This document shows positions 51,601-62,462 of a stretch of 64,000 nt of DNA, piece after piece (position 1 is the stretch's first letter; each line of letters opens with the position of its first letter). Origin of the DNA: Branchiostoma floridae (lineage: Eukaryota > Chordata > Leptocardii > Amphioxiformes > Branchiostomatidae); NCBI RefSeq assembly GCF_000003815.2, contig NC_049985.1:2037762-2101761 (forward strand), read 5' to 3'. Under the pieces are notes generated by a model. The model ran no database searches. It was given only the letters and a program-made list of their open reading frames with translations, and had not been told where the DNA came from. The translations under genes and the position numbers were made by a program.

Positions 51601-54600
51601 CTGATGACCCCTGTGTGTCGATCTTCGTTTTATGGGTGAGCTCGTCTTTCCACAGGTGCCTCAGTAAAACGCGATCTTATGACTTTGAAGATCGTTGGAC
51701 GCTGTCAAAACTGCGAAAGAAGACCACTAGTACACAGGGCACGGATAAAATCTGTCTCTGTGTCTCTGTCAACAGGTGGTCATTGTAAAAGAAAATATGA
51801 TGATGATCTAAGGGTCTCTAAGGGACCTCCAAAAAGTGGTCATCACTTTGGCCAGGAAGTTCTTACGTAGAGATGGTCACTTGATTTGACTGTTTACACA
51901 TATTGGTTGAAAGAAAAGACCGTCCCTTATGTCCATATTTGTGCCCTGAACAAGTCCCTTACCCTAATATTTTCTCAACTAAAAAACTACTATGTTACAA
52001 TATTGCGTACATACCGTGGGCAATGTACCAAGTCACAAAAAGGTTATCCTCAAAAGAAATAATCCAGCCCGTTATTCTGTAGAAGGCTACGGGTTTGGCA
52101 AGCGATTTGGCAAGTCGTAGGTTCCTTAATTAGTTTGTATCGGTCGAAAGTAGGTCTAGACTGTAAATCAAACGTGTAACACGCGACATCTACAGTGTCC
52201 TATAATAAAGGACAGCTGTTTCCAGGCTTCTGACTTGACGTGAGAAGGCGGCCGGTGTCTGTCTGGATGGGTCGGTCTGACATCCCCCTGATTTACGCAC
52301 GGTAACCAGTCCCAAATGGAGCCAATAAAGGACCAGTGTTCGAGAGGGGAGGGTTCAACAGGGAAAAAGTAGCTATGGCATCTACAGCCTGATAACCATA
52401 GTGGGCTCAGGAAAAAGCCTTTTGTTTAATTTGTAGAACTGGAGCCATTTAAAAACCTTTAAACCGACTAGTAGTTCCAGTCGGTCAATCTTGACATGTA
52501 AGGTGATCCATAGAGGAAAAACGCGGAAACCGGGGTAAAGTGTCTTGATTTTTCTTCTGAAATCTTGACAGTTTTGGAGTGGCTATGATGACAGGACAAA
52601 TTTTATACTTTGAACAGTTGACACAACAGACTGCTATTTGAGTGCATTAAACTTTCCTTGGTCAGAAGTTTTGATTCCTGAGATAATAATTTATGTCCCC
52701 TTTTCCATAGGATTGCGTGCATTACAGGCTGGCGTTACCCCTACTGAGTTGTCATCCGCACACAACTGACCAACGATGACTGACCAATTTTTTCCACCCG
52801 TTATCTTCCATGCTAAACGTTTTTTTGCTTGGTTTCCCTGCAGGTGACGTCACTGCCACGGACCTTGCGTCACGGCTGTCGCGATGGCAACGCTGCGCGA
52901 GACGTCTCTGACCTGTCGTCAAGGCAACGGTGGTCGGCATTACGTCACATCATCGTGAACGACGAGTACAGGTTCCTGTACTGCTACGTGCCAAAGGTGG
53001 GGGCGACTCTAGAGAAATATACCGTTTTCTCTTACGTTGTTCTTTGGTCATCTAAACTTTACATCACAGGATGAAAAAGCCTGAATTACGTCACTATTTA
53101 TTATTCGTAACACGTCAAAATCATTCGTAACATGTCATCAATTTTTCAACAATAAGAAATTGACTCTTAAAGTTACACGGTCACACTGATCAAAGGTTGA
53201 CAATTCTGATAAGAATTGGCGCGGATAGATCTACACAGTATATCTGATATTCGCCAATAGTATAATCTGAAACCGTATAATCTGAAAAGTATAGACATAG
53301 AGCTAGACGCAAATAATTCAGTAACTTGGTATTGAAGTTGATGATGAGAAGATGATAATGATGAGTATTGTTGCTTCTGGGTCATCGCAATGCTTCGTAA
53401 TGGCCTGGTGGACGCCAGTAGCCTGGGATCCAGTGTCGCACACGGGTGTGTGCCCGTTGCTTCCCACCAAAGGTTTGCCTTTGGGGAGCAACCGTCGGAA
53501 GGGTGCTAACGCTATCGAGACTGGATTCAAGGCTACTTCAGGCAGTTGTAAAGATCGAAGGAATATTCTGTACTTGTTATATATCTAACATCAAATCTTT
53601 TATTTACTCTCGTCCCCTGCCACGCAGGTAGCGTGCACGACCTGGAAGCGGGTGATCAGCGTGTTGGAGGGCCGCTTCTCCGACCCGGAGCACATCCCCA
53701 TGGACATGTACAAGTTCCACCAGCAGAACTGGACTTACCTCAGCCACTACCCGGCCGCTAGCGTGGCCTACAGGTGGGTGAAGTCATCTCCGAGCAAATA
53801 TCTGGTGGAGGAATCGTTACGGTCTAGATCTGCATTTTAAGACAGGTGTGTGTCAGAGCAACGCTGGGACAAGTTGGTCACGATCTTCCATCTAAACGTC
53901 TGCTTCGATATTTAAGTACTAGTATCGCTCATTTGCAGATTGCCTATATGACTTTGATGACTGCCTCTGAAGCAGTATGTCAAACATGTGATCCTTCTCT
54001 AATCGTTTATCATTCTAGGTCACATGTAGTCCCTTAGAACATATTGAAATTTAGCACTTGTGTAAATACACGTATTTCCTTGACTCTGAATCATCTCATA
54101 CTTTGTTGTTCCAAGGTTGTTCCAAGATTTGCATGAGCAACTGAGTTGATTCAAAGATGGCCACTCTAGTGGAAGTCCATCATTCACGAACCTGCTGCGA
54201 TACAAGTAGCATTACTAGTACTCTCTGACTCAGTCAGGCCGACAGCCTAGAGCGAAATTAAGTCAGGCCTGGTACTTACAACACCTTTTCCCATTTGCCC
54301 GCAGGTTACAACACTACTACAAGTTCATGTTCGTGCGTGACCCGCTGGCTCGCCTGGTCTCCGCCTTCCGAGACAAGTTCGAGCGGCGCATGGAGACCTT
54401 CAGCTTGAAGGAAGCCTGGACCATCCTTGAAAAATACCGCCCAAGCCCCATCTCCGAAACCGACGTCTCCCACCCAAACATAACGTTCCATGAGTTTGTG
54501 CAATACGTTGTGGATACGGCACCCAGGTCAATGAACCAACACTGGAGACCGTACCTGGACCTGTGTCAACCCTGTGCAATACATTACGACTTCGTCGGTC

Positions 54601-54821
54601 ACGTGGACACGCTGGAAGATGACGCGAAGGTCGTCTTGTCTGCCATTGGTGCAGACGACAAGGTGGCGTTTCCCGCGCGTTCGGCGTTCTACTCGCACGC
54701 GTCGTCCGAAGACGCTGTCAATCATTATTTGTCGCAACTCCCGCCGGACCTGTTCCAGAAGTTGGTGTCGAAGTACCAGAGAGACTACAACATATTTGGT
54801 TACAAACTTCCGGTCAGATGA
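45687..54821 (+). CDS. Golgi carbohydrate sulfotransferase, CHST8-14/HNK-1 type
   Basis: Predicted type II Golgi enzyme that moves sulfate from PAPS to a glycan. Exons: 45687-45953 (coding part of an exon with acceptor ending at 45669), 52844-52996, 53628-53773 and 54305-54821 (TGA), giving 360 residues. A short cytoplasmic tail is followed by a Leu-rich anchor (about residues 10-28) and a stem. The catalytic domain starts near HIIVNDEYRFLYCYVPK. The 5'-phosphosulfate loop PKVACTTWKR spans the exon 2/3 junction (about 139-148). The 3'-phosphate site RDPLARLVS is at about 200-208. The downstream HWRPYLDLCQPCAIHYDFVG and FGYKLP ending are typical of the Sulfotransfer_2 family. Sequons include NWT (174) and NIT. 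The acceptor sugar cannot be told from motifs alone, so no specific symbol is given. Confidence 0.92.
48733..48889. mobile_element. Palindromic MITE-like hairpin
   Basis: CGCTGGAAAAATCGTAGAAA and TATAGCCGGCCAG on the left are mirrored by CTGGCCGGCTTA and TTTCTACGATCACCAGCG on the right. Same family as 56877-57202. Confidence 0.75.
49978..50206. mobile_element. Intact MITE serving as the empty site for 39358-42740
   Basis: Starts GGTATCTCACTGCACTTG and ends GCAAGTGCAGTGAGA, about 230 bases, non-coding. Inner inverted motifs GCGGGGTTCGTTCATTGCG and CGAACCCCGCAGTGAC are mirrored. Confidence 0.75.
50600..50830 (+). mobile_element. Probable tRNA-derived SINE
   Basis: GGTCCAGGGTTCAAATCCC is a good polymerase III B-box with T-arm context. 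The body then carries CGTGAAAGGCACTTTACGCG and TCACCCAGGTGTAAACATGG, phrases common in marine invertebrate SINEs. The A-box region is weak. Confidence 0.5.
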
Positions 54822-56054
54822 CAACTGCGTCATGTCCGGTCCATAGTTTATTAAGACTTAGTACTTATTCCATGATTAAGATGTAGAGTACTTCTGAAAT
54901 AAGGAGCAACTAAAATGCCGGATAATATGCAGGGGTCACATTTTCCGAACTAAGGCCCGGTCGGACAGTTTGCAGGAACAAAAACAAAGTGTATATCAAC
55001 AAATATACACACTATGCTCATTTTGTACATTTTGTGTGCTTTGACATTTGTCGTTTAACGTTATATCATACTTTTCTTTCCCGCAAACTTACCGGTCGGG
55101 CACTGGTTTGAAAATGTACCCTGGTATCACTTATATTACATTGATGTTGTACATTACGAAGACTGTCAAGTTGTTTAAACAATGAGTTAAATTGATCTGG
55201 TGTTGTACATCATGAAGTTGTTAGATAAGTTTTGGTCTGATGTTGTACATCATGAAGTTGTTTAAATTAGTCTTGATCTTTAAGTCAAGAGCTGAATTTT
55301 AGCTGAATGATTTTCTGTCTAACACGTAGTCAGTTATACAATAGCAAAGGAAATTATTAACGTTATGTTCTGTAAATACTTTGTGGAATTGTGGATCATG
55401 GTTGATAGAGATAATGAATGAACTCAAAACTATATGTGAGCCATTTCGATTCAATGTCGAGTTGAATATGTATAATGTAAATATTGATATGTCAGTGGTC
55501 TTCCGTTTGACTGTACGTCGCAAAATGTTCCGGAAGGTATTCCAATTACAAAAGTGTACATCCTACAGGCTTAAAGATTGTGTGCTTATTTAGCCTCACG
55601 CACAAATACCCCTTAGATAAATTAATCAGGTTGGAAAATCGTTGTGTAAAATGTTCTTTATGCTTAACCAAAGAGTTATAATGGCGGTGACCACCAGATT
55701 GAGGAGGCTGTATAGATATGAAAATCCACGTCAGTCATGGCCCGTGATAAGGGGGGTATAGAATATAGACTCAGTCACGTTTGGGACCGCATTCTTCACA
55801 CTGCAGCAGCGACGCCTAGCTGCAGTGCGAAGTAGAACAAGTCATTCGTCAAAAAGCAGGTACTCAAGCAACTGGATATGATTTCGGAAACGGTCAGACG
55901 TTTCAGACAACCATCCGGTGTCTTTCATTAGTGACACCGGACAAGAAGTCATTATTAATATGAGGAAGGTGACAGACAATCACTGGAACAACGGCAGTAT
56001 TTGTTTGTTTGTTTGGCTGTAGTAACTCTGATTGTCATTCAGCCTCACAGATAG
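54822..56054. other. Convergent intergenic region, sulfotransferase 3' side to GPCR 3' side
   Basis: Holds both 3' UTRs. A short minisatellite at about 55139-55265 repeats GATGTTGTACATCATGAAG three times. No canonical AATAAA was confidently assigned to either gene. Confidence 0.5.
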
Positions 56055-59000
56055 TTACTCCATGGCAACGGAAGAGTTCCTTTCAGAGCTGTCGCCCGCC
56101 TGGCTCCCCATCTCCAACCCCGACGATCGCGTACTCTCGTTGGAGAACGCCTCCTGGCGGCGAAGCAGACGCGCTGCAACGGACAGGCTGCTGACGTCAC
56201 AGGACGGCCTCTGGCGGGACGTCCAGGTACTGCCGCGCCGTGGATCCAGGATCTCGCCGCCGCCACCTTGCGAGCAGCAGCAGAACAGCAGGGAGTCCAT
56301 GTAGAGCTTGTACTTCCGGCTGAGGATGTAGAGGGCGATGGGGTTCACGCAGGAGTTGAAACTTCCCAGCGTTAACCCGAAGTGATGCGCACCTGCAAAG
56401 AGAAGATGGAGCTGTCAAATTGTCTCATCTTTGATAAAAAAATCATTTGGTTTAATGATTAATTGAAAGTACTGTAAAAGTTTGGAGTTGTAGGAATCTG
56501 ATAGAAATGAGGAACATAACGTTATATCTAAGCAGCACATAAACTAGAAAAGGGTGGGGCTGTTAAATTGTCCCATCTTCGATGAAAACCTTTTGTTTTT
56601 CATAAATAGTTGAACATCCTGTCAGTGTAAAAGTTTGACGTTATATGAAACTGATAGAAATTATGAACCTGTAAATGAACTAGAACATTGTCAGGAAAAG
56701 ATCGTTGAAGTCTGTGACAAATCCTACAAGTTTTTCTAAATTGCTGAAGTTGGAGGTACGATATTGATAGTACACATGTAGTTGTTGGAAATTATCTCAC
56801 CGTTCTAAGGACTACAGCCCTTCCAAGTAGCGGGTACATCGCGTGAGTGCCACAGCCGAAATGGACTATGCACGCTACTAGTCTCTACCAGACTCCGCAT
56901 CGCTGGAAAAACCGTAGAAATGGAACAAATAGAGGAGTAAGCCGACCAGAGGAATATAGCCGGTCGCGATCCACAGATCGCGTGCTGTTCCCTACTGGAC
57001 CCTAGCCGGCTATNNNNNNNNNNNNNNNNNNNNNNNNNNNNNNNNNNNNNNNNNNNNNNNNNNNNNNNNNNNNNNNNNNNNNNNNNNNNNNNNNNNNNNN
57101 NNNNNNNNNNNNNAGCCGGCCATATTCTTCGGGCGGGCTTACTCCTCTATTTGTTCCATTTCTACGGTTTTTCCAGCGATCCGGAGTCTGGTAGAGACTA
57201 GTGAAACGTTTGGGGTGTTTGGTATCTAAGTCCTATATTAGCTTATCAGGAACTTAGCCAAACCAGTCGATTACTATTTGTGAGCCGTGTTTATTCAACC
57301 TATGCTAAACTCAAGTAACATATAATACAATGTGCTTCACTAGGAGTACAGCAGCAAGTTACAGTTACAGGATACAGGTCTAGGATAATGATACAGAGAT
57401 CTAAGTATATTTACAGAGAGAGTCGGTCTAACTAACTAACTAGTACACAATCCAACAGAGGGACTAAGCCCTACTTAAGTACCTCACCTGAGTCCTTGGG
57501 GCACGAGACTGACTAAATCTCTTCATACAATCTCTAAGGTTAACTTGCATGACAATAGGATGTATAACTCCGCCCATCACAGGTAAGCTGGTTGGATGCT
57601 GTCGGCATCCAGCCAATCAGGGATTACCAAATATGCTAATGTCAGCTCCTCCTCATATGGTCTAGACAGTCATTACCTAATTATCTCATATGTCAAAGGT
57701 CATGGCCGTTACACTAGCACGCTACCTAGCTTGAAAAGTATCTCACCTTGCAGAGCGCTGAAGGTGCAGATGTTCTGCAGGACGGAGCAGGGCAGGGTGA
57801 TGCGGAGGATGTTGGTCAGGTGGAACGGCAACCAGCACAGGGCGAACAGAGCCACGTGTGGCGTAGGCCTTACCACATGGCATAGGTCTAACCACCAGTC
57901 TACGCCCGATACCTAGAAATTACTAGTATCTCACCTTGCAGAGCACTGAATGTGCAGATGTTCTGTAGTACCGAGCAGGGCAGGGTGATGCGGAGGATGT
58001 TGGTCAGGTGGAACGGCAGCCAGCACAGGGCGAACAGAGCCACGTGTGGCGTAGGCCTTACCACATGGCATAGGTCTAACCACCAGTCTACGCCCGATAC
58101 CTAGAAATTACTAGTATCTCACCTTGCAGAGCACTGAATGTGCAGATGTTCTGTAGTACCGAGCAGGGCAGGGTGATGCGGAGGATGTTGGTCAGGTGGA
58201 ACGGCAACCAGCACAGGGCGAACAGAGCCACGTGTGGCGTAGGCCTTACCACATGGCATAGGTCTAACCACCAGTCTACGCCCGATACCTAGAAATTACT
58301 AGTATCTCACCTTGCAGAGCACTGAATGTGCAGATGTTCTGTAGTACCGAGCAGGGCAGGGTGATGCGGAGGATGTTGGTCAGGTGGAACGGCAGCCAGC
58401 ACAGGGCGAACAGAGCCACGATGCACAGCACCACATGTGACGTAGGCCAGTAACCACTAGTCTACGCACGCTACCTAGAAATGATCTCACCTTGCAGAGC
58501 GCTGAAGGTGCAGATGTTCTGCAGGACCGAGCAGGGCAGGGTGATGCGGAGGATGTTGGTCAGGTGGAACGGCAGCCAGCACAGGGCGAACAGAGCCACG
58601 ATGCACAGCACCACATGTGACGTAGGCCAGTAACCACTAGTCTACGCACGCTACCTAGAAATGATCTCACCTTGCAGAGCGCTGAAGGTGCAGATGTTCT
58701 GCAGGACCGAGCAGGGCAGGGTGATGCGGAGGATGTTGGTCAGGTGGAACGGCAACCAGCACACCGCGAACAGAGCCACGATGCACAGCACCACCCGGGC
58801 CGCACGGCGGCGCTTCGTCATACGGTCGTCCATCCCACGCGTATTCTGGATAAAACATGGGGGAGACTTGAAATGTGGGGAATACAGAAAATCACATGAT
58901 TTAACTTAATATACTATTTCTGTTGATTAGGCCACTGCATGTAGTTTTATCTGTCATTGCACAGCTGTACCTGTGTGGCCAAGGGTCTGAAGAATTGGGG

Positions 59001-62000
59001 ATGGGTGCCGCCATATCTGCCTTGTGATGTGGGAGATATTTTGATACGAAGTAATCTTGCTAACATTATGTAAAACTTAAAAAAACAATATATACACGCC
59101 TATAAAATATTCTTTCCACATAAGGATTACATACCTTATGAGAGTTGCTTTGATGTACGGGGCTCTGGAAACGTGAAGGATGCAAAGGAGGATACTTTCA
59201 AGAGTATTCATCTACACAAATACTCTTGTGTATTTTGTTTCTTCCGTCCGGGGAGACAACTTGTAGAGGTGACCTGTCACCTGTTTTGTCTCGCCCTCCA
59301 TTTGATATGGGCAGTTCAATAAATAAACAATAAATAAACAAACACAAAACGGGACAAAAACAAGGTAGTTTTTCCCTTTACCCTGTGTAACCGGTCCACT
59401 GTCATCATGTGCTTGGCCATCAGGCTGTAATGCACCGCCGTGACCGCCAGGGGGAGGCAGAAGTAGAGGGCGAAGCGCAGCCACACCCGCCAACGGTTGT
59501 ACGTCCGTGCAAAGGGGCTTTCCTGGTAAGAAAATAGGAATACAGTTATTCCAACATTGGTAACCTTCACTTGTGAACTCTTTTGTCCGATAGGTAAGGC
59601 CATGCTGAATTAATTATATTGATGACATCCTCTGAGACCAAACCTGACTCGAGTGTGTGAATGAAAAAAGTTTGGCCAAAAAAAGTTCAAAATGAAATCT
59701 GAGTGTCAGGAAGATTGAACAAATAACCAAACACACAGGGTATGGAATATCGAAACACAGATTCTTCATTTTTGTTCTTTCACACCTTCCTTGTCCTTGG
59801 AGTTGACATTCCAATAGAAAGACGAAAACCCCATCAGGGCGGCCAGAGACCAGATACAGAAGCTGGTCAGGTGTGTTACGCCGAAGGACGGGTATACCGA
59901 CTATGTAGAAACAGATACAGATACAGAAACAGGAACCTCCACCTGGTCCATGCCGCAGACGGTGATGTTGCCCCCGTGCCAGGGGACCGAGCGGGTTGTG
60001 TAGGACACCGCGGCGGGGACGGCGATTAGGGCGGCCAGGGACCAGATACAGAAGCCGGTGTGTTACGCCAATGGTATACGGGCTATATAGATACAGAAAC
60101 AGAAAACCCCACCTGGTCCATTCCGCAGACAGTAATGTTGCCCCCGTGCCAGGGGACCGAGCGGGTTGTGTAGGACACCGCGGCGGGGACGGCGATTAGG
60201 GCGGCCAGGGACCAGATACAGAAGCCGGTGTGTTACGCCAATGGTATACGGGCTATATAGATACAGAAACAGAAAACCCCACCTGGTCCATTCCGCAGAC
60301 AGTAATGTTGCCCCCGTGCCAGGGGACCGAGCGGGTTGTGTAGGACACCGCGGCGGGGACGGCGATTAGGGCGGCCAGGGACCAGATACAGAAGCCGGTG
60401 TGTTACGCCAATGGTATACGGGCTATATAGATACAGAAACAGAAAACCCCACCTGGTCCATTCCGCAGACAGTAATGTTGCCTCCGTGCCAGGGGACCGA
60501 GCGGGTTGTGTAGGACACGGCTGCGGGCACGGCGCTCAGGGCGGCCAGGGTCCAGATACAGAAGCTGTTGAGTTACGCCGCAAGACGATACAGATACAGA
60601 AACGGAAAGGCCCACCTGGTCCATGGCTCTACACTCTTTCCCATGGTCGGGTTGTGTTTAAAACGGCGGCGGGCACGGCACTCAGGACGGCCAGGGACCA
60701 GATACTGAAGCTGGTGTGTTACGCCGAAGGACGGGTATATCGGCTATAAAGATAAAGATACAGGTAAACCCACCTGGTCCATCCCACAGACGGTGATGTT
60801 CCCCCCGTGCCAGGGGACCGAGCGGGTTGTGTAAGAGACGGCGGCCGGCACGGCGCTCAGGGCCGCCAAGGACCAGATCAGCGCCAGCCGCACGCCCAGC
60901 CCCCGCCAGCTCTGAGACAGCCGGCTCATCGTGGACGACACCACCGCTGTGTACCTGTCATCACACAAACGGTTGTCACAAGACATCACGTGGGCATTAG
61001 TTCTTCACAATGCAACAGCGACAAAGTGGCTGCAGTGTCACAAGTGGAACAACATAATGGTTGGTTTTGCCCTGGGGATGGACACCGACAGTCACCAAAA
61101 TGATAGTAAATAATTGTGCACTGGTTGTGCGAAACATCCGAAAGAAATCTTCGTACATTATCTAGTTGTCGTCTTTCAATAATGCCGTTGTCCTGATAAT
61201 CAAATTTAACTGACGCCAGGTTTCAAATTGCAGTGTTTTCATAATAGCAACTGTCACGGTCCGTCGACTTGACATCCCTAGATATCCTGTTGCTAGACAC
61301 AAGTGATATAGGTTATCGCTCAGATAAAGGTGTACTAGCGTTACCTTTCAATCTAAAGCACTAGGTGACTGTTCCTAGAGCTGCAACCGAACAACTACTG
61401 AAATAGCTCACATGTACCTGTCCGCACTCAGAGCCATGAGTGACAGCACCGTCACACCCAGAGACGTCTGTTGCAGGAACGGCAGCAGTTTACACATCGC
61501 GGTGCCGAATATCCAGTCCGTGGGGACCGTGTACAGGTTGTAGGCTGTGAGCGGCACGCACAGCAGGATGAACAGCAGGTCTCCGCACGCCAGCCCCGCT
61601 AGCAGGACGTTGGGAGCGTTCCTCATGTCCGGCTTGGTCGCGACGATTCGGATGACCAGCGAGTTACCTGTGTGGGGGAGGAGAACTCGTACATGGTGCC
61701 TTCCTAATAGATTTCATCTATAATTGATCAATGTATGCTGATAAAATGAACCAAATATTTACCAACGAAGAGAAATATAAATATAGATTCTTGCTCAGTT
61801 CCCATTGTTCCTGAGAAATACAAAATGTACTATGAAAACAATCGAAAGACCTACATATACTCGAAGAAGTCAGTAAAACGGTTTCTACTGTCTCAAAAGA
61901 ATGAGCCAAACCCCTAACGTTAAAACATAAACTAGCTCGATGTATATTTTAGAATGTTGTATACTTTGCTCTTGATATCGATATCATTGTAGTAATCATG

Positions 62001-62462
62001 GACATATCTATGTTAATAAGTATATGTTGTAATAATTTTTAATTAGCCCTCTGGCATGTGTTTGCGAAAAACATTTTGCTAATTGTTACCTGTCAAGCCG
62101 AGCGCGAAGATGACTGCAGAGAGGATGATGTGGGTGATCTTGGCCGCGTGGTCCACGGTGATGGGGCTGGGGCAGGGCAGGTCGGCTGTCTCGCTCGGCC
62201 GGGGGATTCTGATTTTGCAGCCGACTTCCTTTCGGTTTGGTTTCGACGTGGAATTCGGCGGGGTCTCTGTTGTATAACTGTAAGATGTAGAGCCATGTCC
62301 AGGGAGAAGTGTGGCGAAGCTGTCGGTCTGAAGAAGATGTCCGTCCACAGAAGTTTGTAGAGAGCTACTGGCAGACGTTGTGTTCCATTCACCGAGCACG
62401 GTGGAGCTCCACAGAAACACTGCTGTTATGTGTACCGAGACGACGAGTCTGCTCGACGCCAT
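56055..62462 (-). CDS. Class A peptide GPCR, bombesin/endothelin receptor-like
   Basis: Exons on the - strand: 62462-62090, 61667-61418, 60954-60774, 59522-59382, 58845-58671 and 56392-56055 (TAA), 485 residues with consistent phases. Exon 1 encodes a signal peptide (about 1-24), a Ser/Thr-rich ectodomain with NTT and NST sequons, and TM1. Exon 2 encodes TM2-TM3, with RNAPNVLLAGLACGD and ending ALSAD; DRY (about 207-209) spans the junction. Exon 3 is TM4 with ECL2 Cys (ITVCGMD), pairing with Cys in TAMCKLLPF. Exon 4 is TM5. Exon 5 is TM6 with CWLPFHL. Exon 6 is TM7 with NSCVNPIALY and a CCC membrane anchor. The NPxALY form instead of NPxxY and PNVLLAGLACGDLL are shared by bombesin, endothelin and GPR37 receptors. 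The ligand is unknown. An acceptor at 62513-62515 and a GTAAGT donor after 63788 suggest a 5' untranslated exon upstream. Confidence 0.9.
56877..57202. mobile_element. Palindromic MITE-like element with an assembly gap in its centre
   Basis: ACTAGTCTCTACCAGACTCCG at the left and CGGAGTCTGGTAGAGACTAGT at the right are exact inverse ends. Inner arms include GTAGAAATGGAACAAATAG and its complement. Ns fill 57014-57113. It lies in the last GPCR intron. Confidence 0.85.
57014..57113. other. Assembly gap (100 N)
   Basis: Exactly 100 Ns, a placeholder size. It sits in the loop of a palindromic element flanked by GCCGGC motifs. Confidence 0.99.
57747..58670 (-). repeat. Array of five truncated copies of the GPCR TM6 exon end
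   Basis: The complete exon is 58845-58671. Copies of its 3' part, each ending at the same CTGCAAG/GTGAG donor, have exon ends at 57747, 57935, 58123, 58311 and 58491, with spacing 188, 188, 188, 180 and 180. Each encodes about VALFALCWLPFHLTNILRI to the donor; copies differ by few bases. They lack the acceptor and the basic KRRRAARVV start. The units include about 60 bases of adjoining non-exon sequence. Confidence 0.93.
59832..60773 (-). repeat. Array of truncated copies of the GPCR TM4/ECL2 exon end
   Basis: The complete exon is 60954-60774. Copies of its 3' half with the GACCAG/GTGGG donor end at 59943, 60113, 60283, 60453 and 60616. The spacing is exactly 170 for the first three intervals, then 163 and 158. 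A fragment continues to 59832. Each encodes roughly WSLAALIAVPAAVSYTTR through ITVCGMDQ but has no acceptor. The 60616 copy is internally degraded. Adjacent ATACAGATACAGAAAC microrepeats are part of the unit. Confidence 0.92.

Larger units (their letters stand above)
45954..52843 (+). other. 6.9-kb first coding intron of the sulfotransferase
   Basis: Contains decayed hairpin ends near 46015-46280, the hairpin at 48733-48889, a complete MITE (49978-50206) and a probable SINE (50600-50830). No additional exon was recognised. Confidence 0.6.

Noticed and set aside
54528-54833. Antisense frame opposite the sulfotransferase last exon
   Set aside because: It is a shadow of the GC-rich coding exon, with no recognisable content.
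57747-58670. Tandem GPCR gene cluster
   Set aside because: Only the 3' part of one exon and its donor are repeated. No acceptor and no other TM exons are present in the units.
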